Below the pieces are notes generated by a model that saw only the letters and a list, made by a program, of their open reading frames with translations, searched no databases and had not been told where the DNA came from. Position numbers and translations under genes: made by a program. A stretch of DNA of 64,000 nucleotides, taken from the NCBI RefSeq assembly GCF_002482975.1, contig NZ_DLHA01000028.1, forward strand, positions 62,001 through 126,000, written 5' to 3'. Source of the stretch: Flavobacterium sp. UBA7680 (lineage in GTDB: Bacteria; Bacteroidota; Bacteroidia; Flavobacteriales; Flavobacteriaceae). Shown one piece after another: positions 60,408-64,000 of this stretch; position 1 is the stretch's first letter; every line of letters begins with the position of its first letter.

Positions 60408-60613
60408 GGTGGGATAGTTTTTTGGAAAACCATCCAAAACCTCCAAACCAAGCTGCATAGAAAAACATAATTCACTTTCGCGGAAAGTTCCCTACAATGG
60501 TGCTATACAGAAACACGCAACTGGACTTGTTTGATATTTTTAATCAAAGCCAAAACTTTGATGTATTTCATTTTATAAAAGAACTTGTTTTATTTTCTGA
60601 ACAAATATTCAAA

Positions 60614-60644
60614 TTGCACTGCGCAGTAATTTTGCGCAGTGCAA
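60614..60644 (-). terminator. Hairpin after the ATP-grasp gene
   Basis: TTGCACTGCGCA and TGCGCAGTGCAA are 12-base perfect complements with a seven-base loop, six bases after the stop codon. It probably ends the ATP-grasp transcript or marks processing before the tRNA-like RNA. Confidence 0.6.
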
Positions 60645-60650
60645 AAATTT

Positions 60651-61436
60651 TTAGTTAATCCACTCTATTACAGTCGATAAATAGACTTGTCTAACCTCTT
60701 CAAATCGGGTTATATTGGGAATATGATTAACTTCTAATAAATATTTAGAACCGTCTTTTGCAACGATGTAATCATTTCCTATCATATCCATCTGCAAAAC
60801 ATTCTTGATATAAAGCGTGTCTTCTAACAAATCCTGATCGACAGGCATGAAATTGGCATTATCAGGATGGATAGATTTTAACCAATCGTCACCTTCCAGT
60901 TTTATCTGCCAATAGGTATCGCCAATCATCATAATACGAACGGCGTCACCTTCAAAATAAGGTTCAATAGTTGCGGTAAATTCGCTTTCCCATTCTCCGG
61001 TAAAACGATGTTTGTTTTCACCGCAATGCCAGTTTCCCCATTTTGCAATCGTGTCTCCGGTTGTGTTGACAGAAGCGCCTGCACTTATAAATCCGCGTGG
61101 GGCACTGAATCTTGAAAGAGATAAAGCTTTTACCAGACAAGGAATTTTAAAACGGCAGTCCAGCATTGCTGAAGCCTTTGGATAACAATCGCCATTCCAG
61201 ATCGCAAGACCCGAAATAAATTCAAAATCATTGTCGTAAATTCCGTAATAGACGACTTTATCTACAGGTAACATTCCAACTCCATTCGATTTTTCCATAT
61301 ACAAAACCTCATCCTTAACCACAATTTTAGGTATAGACTGATGCCAGATAATATGTCCTGAATACTGGGCTTTTATAATGTCATATTCTTCCTGTTCAAT
61401 TCCAACAAGGGCTATTCGGTTGTATTTTTGTTTCAT
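60651..61436 (-). CDS. ATP-grasp domain protein of an RNA-repair cluster
   Basis: A 261-residue protein with the ATP-grasp fold. The N-terminal Rossmann-like subdomain (RIALVGIEQEEYDIIKAQYS) is followed by the central lid region (TIEPYFEGDAVRIMMIGDTY) and the metal-binding end NDYIVAKDGSKYLLEVNHIP (Asp...Glu-x-Asn). This end is the classic D...E-x-N triad of RimK/ligase-like enzymes. The substrate is unknown. Ligases and modifying enzymes of this fold accompany RNA-repair genes, and RNA ligase is encoded directly upstream. Confidence 0.75.
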   Translation of the reverse strand: MKQKYNRIALVGIEQEEYDIIKAQYSGHIIWHQSIPKIVVKDEVLYMEKSNGVGMLPVDKVVYYGIYDNDFEFISGLAIWNGDCYPKASAMLDCRFKIPCLVKALSLSRFSAPRGFISAGASVNTTGDTIAKWGNWHCGENKHRFTGEWESEFTATIEPYFEGDAVRIMMIGDTYWQIKLEGDDWLKSIHPDNANFMPVDQDLLEDTLYIKNVLQMDMIGNDYIVAKDGSKYLLEVNHIPNITRFEEVRQVYLSTVIEWIN

Positions 61437-61488
61437 CGTTTTTAATTTTAAATGTTACTTGTTTTTTACCTGTTGAGCATAATTTTTT

Positions 61489-61626
61489 TAACACATAGTA
61501 ACATAGATTTTCTGCCTCAAAAAAGGCGTTTCACTTGTTTAAATACACAGAGTTAGCTATGTGAGAGAAATATGTTTCTCTTTTGTATTCTTTACTCTTA
61601 TTTTAAATCTATGTTTCTATGTGTTG
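61489..61626. repeat. Inverted repeat with 22-base arms
   Basis: TAACACATAGTAACATAGAT and AATCTATGTTTCTATGTGTT are the arms, 94 bases apart, with an inner GAGAAAnnnGTTTCTC. Nothing else is seen between the RNA ligase and ATP-grasp genes. Confidence 0.7.
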
Positions 61627-61670
61627 AATATTTTTTCACGAATTACATTCAATAGGTTTGTTTTTACTTT

Positions 61671-62240
61671 TTAAACGGCTTCGAGTTTTAGGCGTTTGAT
61701 TCCGAAATCTGTTTTTCTTAATTTGCACATTCTACCGTCTGAAATGTGGTGGAAAACAATTCCTTCAATATCATTTTCTGATAAGGTTTTTTCTAAATCA
61801 TCGAAATCAAGACTTACAAAATCAAGAATTTCGCTACCGTGTTTTACCAGAGTATGTTTCTCAAAACTTTCAGGGTTACCTTGAACTTTTGGTCCGCATA
61901 ACTCGTATGTTCCATCTGTTTTATCTTTTAAGCGGTCAAATGCTTCGAAGAAATGTTTGTCCTCAGATTTTGAACGATCGCATTTTAACCAGTGCGGGTG
62001 ATGTCCTGTAATTAAATCTGCTTCCTGACACGGAATCGCATTCGCCGGAATCGTACGTCCTTTTTTGGCGTCGAATCTTTTGTATAATTCTCCGTTGATA
62101 ATGGCCGAAGATGTACCGTCAAATTTTCTCGTTGCGATTGCTTCTCCGTTTAGTACCCATGCATTTTCTGCATTAATTTTATTTACTACTCTTGCTAAGT
62201 TATTTGGGTCTTTAGCAAACAATGTGCTTATCTTTTTCAT
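61671..62240 (-). CDS. Small ATP-dependent RNA ligase (DUF5565/RLIG1-like)
   Basis: A 189-residue covalent nucleotidyltransferase. The adenylation motif I is AIATRKFDGTSSAI with nucleophile Lys39 (KxDG). Motif III/IIIa is TYELCGPKVQGNPE (111-124), motif IV EGIVFHH (159-165) and motif V MCKLRK (171-176). All five catalytic elements are present. The set and spacing match the DUF5565 family that includes human RLIG1 (C12orf29), but it is shorter than the human protein. It likely joins RNA 3'-OH and 5'-phosphate ends, such as cleaved tRNA. It is the first protein gene after the tRNA array. Confidence 0.88.
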   Translation of the reverse strand: MKKISTLFAKDPNNLARVVNKINAENAWVLNGEAIATRKFDGTSSAIINGELYKRFDAKKGRTIPANAIPCQEADLITGHHPHWLKCDRSKSEDKHFFEAFDRLKDKTDGTYELCGPKVQGNPESFEKHTLVKHGSEILDFVSLDFDDLEKTLSENDIEGIVFHHISDGRMCKLRKTDFGIKRLKLEAV

Positions 62241-62274
62241 TTTTTAATGTTTAAATTAAACTTCAAATTTTTCT

Positions 62275-62334
62275 GCCACCAAGGCACTAAGACACTAAGT
62301 TTGTTTTCTGTTTGCGTCTTTGTGCCTTTGTGGC
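62275..62334. repeat. Inverted repeat GCCACCAAGGCACTAAGAC
   Basis: GCCACCAAGGCACTAAGAC and GTCTTTGTGCCTTTGTGGC flank TTTGTTTTCTGTTTGC. It lies between the RNA ligase gene and the Leu-type tRNA. Confidence 0.65.
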
Positions 62335-62339
62335 TATAG

Positions 62340-62413
62340 TACAGGAAGAGAGACTCGAACTCTCAAAAAACTGATTCTAAGTCAGTCGCGTCTACCAATT
62401 GCGCCATTCCTGC
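62340..62413 (-). tRNA. tRNA with Leu anticodon (TAG) but short variable loop
   Basis: A cloverleaf: acceptor GCAGGAA with TTCCTGT (G1-T72 wobble), D-arm GCG CAATTGGTAGA CGC, anticodon arm ACTGA CTTAGAA TCAGT, variable TTTTT, T-arm GAGAG TTCGAGT CTCTC. The anticodon TAG is leucine. Bacterial leucine tRNAs are class II with a long variable arm, which is absent here, so either the identity or function differs from a normal tRNA-Leu. Confidence 0.6.
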
Positions 62414-62425
62414 TTTTAATTACCA

Positions 62426-62442
62426 TCAGGGTTCCAACCTGA
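62426..62442 (-). other. Isolated T-arm-like hairpin
   Basis: TCAGG TTGGAAC CCTGA on the minus strand has the size of a T-arm but a degenerate loop, and no D-arm or anticodon arm adjoins it. It fills the 35-base spacer between the Tyr and Leu-type tRNAs and may be a remnant or a processing signal. Confidence 0.35.
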
Positions 62443-62448
62443 AATTTG

Positions 62449-62532
62449 TGGAAATAGTAGGATTCGAACCTACTCAGTCAAAAGACAACGGTTTTACAGA
62501 CCGACCTAACTCTCCAACTTTAGCGTATTTCC
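62449..62532 (-). tRNA. tRNA-Tyr (GTA), non-canonical
   Basis: Acceptor GGAAATA with TATTTCC, D-stem CTAA/TTAG, anticodon loop CTGTAAA (GTA), a long variable arm with GTC TTTT GAC, and T-arm GTAGG TTCGAAT CCTAC, discriminator A. Class II as expected for Tyr. Position 8 is C instead of the near-universal U8, and the outer anticodon-stem pair is T-T. These oddities are reminiscent of phage tRNAs. Confidence 0.8.
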
Positions 62533-62537
62533 ATTTG

Positions 62538-62609
62538 TCTGGGAAGCAAGATTCGAACTTGCGACCTCCCGCGTCCAAGGCGGGTAAACAACCACCGTTA
62601 TCTTCCCAG
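62538..62609 (-). tRNA. tRNA-Pro (TGG), non-canonical
   Basis: Acceptor CTGGGAA with TTCCCAG, anticodon arm CCCGC CTTGGAC GCGGG (TGG), variable AGGTC and T-arm GCAAG TTCGAAT CTTGC. Position 8 is G, not U, and the D-stem (TAAC/GTTT) has only three good pairs. The 3' end lies five bases from the start of tRNA-Tyr, so they form one array. Confidence 0.8.
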
Positions 62610-62623
62610 TTTTTTTTTATTTT

Positions 62624-62813
62624 GCCACGAAGACACTAAGGCGCAAAGGTTATTTTTCTTAGCGTTTTGGCGGCTTTGCGAGAAAATTGCTTGCCAGCTC
62701 TTTTTACAATACTTTGTCAATCTCTCGCAAAGTCGCAGAGTCGCAAAGTTTTTACTTTAAGTAAATCTGCTCTGCGTGAAACAAAAAACTTTGCGCCTTA
62801 GTGCCTTTGCGGC
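62624..62813. repeat. Inverted repeat GCCACGAAGACACTAAGGCG
   Basis: GCCACGAAGACACTAAGGCG and CGCCTTAGTGCCTTTGCGGC are the outer arms. An inner set of GCTTTGCGAGAAAATTG and CTCGCAAAGTCGCAGAG pairs. It separates the Pro and Asp tRNAs by about 210 bases. Confidence 0.65.
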
Positions 62814-62820
62814 AAACTCG

Positions 62821-62893
62821 CGGCTCATACGGGAGTCGAACCCGTTTCTCCCGAGAGACAGTCGGGAAGGTTAGCCAGTAACCCCAATGAGCC
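62821..62893 (-). tRNA. tRNA-Asp (GTC)
   Basis: Acceptor GGCTCAT with ATGAGCC, discriminator G as for Asp, anticodon arm CCCGA CTGTCTC TCGGG (GTC) and T-arm ACGGG TTCGACT CCCGT. The D-arm is unusual: a five-pair stem GGGTT/AACCT with a seven-base loop. Confidence 0.85.
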
Positions 62894-62913
62894 AGTTCCT
62901 TCTAGAGAACGAG

Positions 62914-62987
62914 TGATTTTGGAAGGATTCGAACCTTCGACCATCTGCTTAGAAGGCAGACGCTCTATCCAGCTGAGCTACAAAATC
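62914..62987 (-). tRNA. tRNA-Arg (TCT)
   Basis: Acceptor GATTTTG with CAAAATC, U8-A9 present, D-arm GCTC AGCTGGATA GAGC, anticodon arm TCTGC CTTCTAA GCAGA (TCT), variable TGGTC and T-arm GAAGG TTCGAAT CCTTC, discriminator A. It is the most canonical and the first tRNA of the array in transcription order. Confidence 0.92.
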
Positions 62988-63003
62988 ATTAATTTTTGGG
63001 CAT

Positions 63004-63031
63004 AAAAAAAGCACCCGGTTAAAGGTGCTTT
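63004..63031 (-). terminator. Terminator upstream of the tRNA array
   Basis: On the minus strand AAGCACC and GGTGCTT enclose an eight-base loop and are followed by TTTTTTT. It lies about 20 bases before tRNA-Arg, so the array needs its own promoter or antitermination. Confidence 0.75.
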
Positions 63032-63093
63032 ATAAATTCAATATGATATAACTATCCTATTGCCTGTATTGATGCACCTGTGTTGTTAAACGT

Positions 63094-63110
63094 CCAAGAT
63101 CGAATCTCGG
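63094..63110. other. Isolated T-arm-like hairpin
   Basis: CCAAG ATCGAAT CTCGG on the + strand, or CCGAG ATTCGAT CTTGG on the minus strand (with one G-T pair), resembles a T-arm. No other tRNA arm can be built around it. It lies between two minus-strand terminators. Confidence 0.3.
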
Positions 63111-63533
63111 GTCTAGCAGTTGTGTGTTATATGTGTTGTTATGTAAAGCCATTTTGTAAGTTGTATTATATTTTGAAATTGTTGTTGTTATTTGAATTTC
63201 TGTTTTCAGATTTTCTTCGGCAAAGATAAAGTCGAAAAAATCAATTATCCAAATCATTTTTAAAATTATTTTACTGACTGTCAATTAGTTACATTTAAAA
63301 TTAAAACATAGAAATCCTTGTCCGCATACTGATGCAGATTCCTTTTTGTATCAAATGACTGTCTCTCATCAGATTACTTTTCAAGATTATATTTCGCTAT
63401 TTAGATTATGCATTAAACATTTGGTCAATTATTTTTTTAATTATTTTTAGTTAAGGTTTATTTTTTATCATTTTACTTGTCATGTTGAGCGAAGTCGAAG
63501 TGCTTTTTAACCGAAATCGAAATGCCTTAAAAC

Positions 63534-63564
63534 AAAAAAAGCGTCCCGAAATAAGGACGCTTTT
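63534..63564 (-). terminator. Terminator after the 32-residue frame
   Basis: On the minus strand AAAAGCGTCC and GGGACGCTTTTTTT form a strong hairpin with a T-run, 30 bases after the stop codon at 63594. Between this point and 63031 nothing convincing is seen except the T-arm-like hairpin and a half-copy of the GAGCGAAGTCGAAG repeat. Confidence 0.85.
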
Positions 63565-63593
63565 ATATTTTATGTTGAGTTGAACTCTAAAAT

Positions 63594-63692
63594 TTACATT
63601 TCAATTTCATAAAAATACATGATACATCCTGATATTTTAGCCGGAAGATTTCCTGCTAAGTGATCAAAATATTGTCTTACTGAAAGTATCAT
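63594..63692 (-). CDS. Possible small protein of 32 residues
   Basis: The minus-strand frame starts at ATG 63692 and reads MILSVRQYFDHLAGNLPAKI, then SGCIMYFYEIEM and a stop. A TACATTTG -7 element lies about 30 bases upstream and a strong terminator about 30 bases downstream, so the frame fills a small transcript of its own. No homologue is known to me. It may be a leader or regulatory peptide. Confidence 0.4.
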   Translation of the reverse strand: MILSVRQYFDHLAGNLPAKISGCIMYFYEIEM

Positions 63693-63721
63693 CTGTATTT
63701 TTTGTTTTTTTATTACGGGTG

Positions 63722-63729
63722 CAAATGTA
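63722..63729 (-). promoter_or_regulatory. -7 element before the 32-residue frame
   Basis: TACATTTG on the minus strand matches TAnnTTTG. A convincing -33 TTTG is not seen at 19-21 bases. It overlaps the 3' side of the 59-residue frame, whose stop is seven bases upstream. Confidence 0.45.
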
Positions 63730-63735
63730 AGTTAT

Positions 63736-63915
63736 TTAATATTCATGATGTTGATGTTTTAAAATTTTTCTTGTTCTCTCATATTGTGAAAAAACTAAAA
63801 TCAGCAAATTGAGATTCTCATATTTAAGTTTTTTCTTTGGTAGCCCTCCGAATACTTTCTGACCACCCCAAAGTTTCACAGGAGCAAAAAAATCAATTTT
63901 AACACCTAAACCCAT
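63736..63915 (-). CDS. Possible small basic protein of 59 residues
   Basis: The frame starts at ATG 63915 with MGLGVKIDFFAPVKLWGGQK and ends ERTRKILKHQHHEY. It is basic (many Lys and His near the end), has no signal peptide, and its codon use is protein-like. No family recognised. The remaining 85 bases to the window end hold a CTAGGCCTAG palindrome at about 63980 and no obvious promoter. Confidence 0.4.
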   Translation of the reverse strand: MGLGVKIDFFAPVKLWGGQKVFGGLPKKKLKYENLNLLILVFSQYERTRKILKHQHHEY

Positions 63916-64000
63916 ATTATATTATACATGTTATGTTCTTTTTATCTTACACGAATCAAATAGATTACTGTAATATTTCTAGGCCTAGTTTCAGATCCGC

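Noticed and set aside
60240..60480. Three ordinary tRNA genes in tandem
   Set aside because: No normal cloverleaf can be built: the first lacks a 5' half, the second has only 13 bases between D-arm and T-arm, and the third has no canonical T-arm. The permuted pairing explains the arms better.
62448..62639. A 63-residue + strand frame reading MEIVGFEPTQSK and DSNLRPPASKAG
   Set aside because: It is the antisense of the Tyr and Pro tRNA genes; such GFEPT/SNLRPP peptides are classic artefacts of translating tRNA T-arms.
63057..63284. A 75-codon minus-strand frame between two terminators
   Set aside because: Its composition is low-complexity (Ile/Thr/Lys rich) and its last third covers the T-arm-like hairpin; no family, start signal or conservation argument supports it.

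Overview
The window is a low-GC chromosomal segment from a Flavobacterium-like member of the Bacteroidetes. The grounds are: -7 boxes of the TAnnTTTG type with few Shine-Dalgarno sites, a type-IX secretion tail on a secreted nuclease, bacillithiol (bshB1) and menaquinone genes, paralogous small enzymes typical of soil and freshwater flavobacteria, and many intergenic inverted repeats built around words such as 'gccacagattaaaagg'. No prophage, rRNA or CRISPR array was seen, and no transposase gene.

Region 1 (1-19.2 kb) is a patchwork of small, mostly + strand accessory genes: a flavodoxin-fold quinone oxidoreductase, two NTF2-like proteins, two SRPBCC proteins, an NmrA-type oxidoreductase followed by an AraC regulator, an Asp/Glu racemase, a class C beta-lactamase-like hydrolase, an NAPE-PLD-like metallo-hydrolase, two GNAT acetyltransferases, a lactonase, a LOG protein, an AraC gene divergent from a DoxX/Tat-deacetylase pair, a beta-barrel protein, two DUF1801 proteins, a 2'-5' RNA ligase-like protein and a VOC protein. 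Region 2 (19.2-50.4 kb) is mainly housekeeping: CPA2 antiporter, L-serine dehydratase, panB, an RluA-type pseudouridine synthase, an aldehyde dehydrogenase, a 1350-residue hybrid histidine kinase, a zinc metallopeptidase, tRNA-His, bshB1, isochorismate synthase, an M48 peptidase, a hotdog thioesterase, a beta-helix lipoprotein, a secreted endonuclease I, purL and an acyl-CoA synthetase. A 478-bp element with perfect 33-bp terminal inverted repeats sits at 33.5 kb.

Region 3 (50.4-63.0 kb, all minus strand) is the most interesting part. It has two adjoining blocks. The first, 57.2 to 50.4 kb, is a five-gene operon with its own clear promoter and resembles the MoxR-vWA-beta-propeller (bpX) ternary conflict systems. 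Its vWA/beta-propeller protein carries what looks like a ribosomal L7/L12 C-terminal domain. The second, 63.0 to 57.5 kb, is an RNA-repair-like cluster: an array of five tRNA genes (several non-canonical), a small RNA ligase of the DUF5565/RLIG1 type, an ATP-grasp protein, a transcript segment folding as circularly permuted tRNA-like RNA (an acceptor-type stem closed by a GCAA loop), a slipin/SPFH protein, a calcineurin-like phosphoesterase and a DEDDh exonuclease. A reasonable reading is a system that senses or repairs cleaved tRNA, possibly in phage or toxin conflict, next to a ternary NTPase system that may act on the translation apparatus. The coupling of the two blocks is inferred from position only.

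The last kilobase has two short unrecognised reading frames and two minus-strand terminators upstream of the tRNA array.
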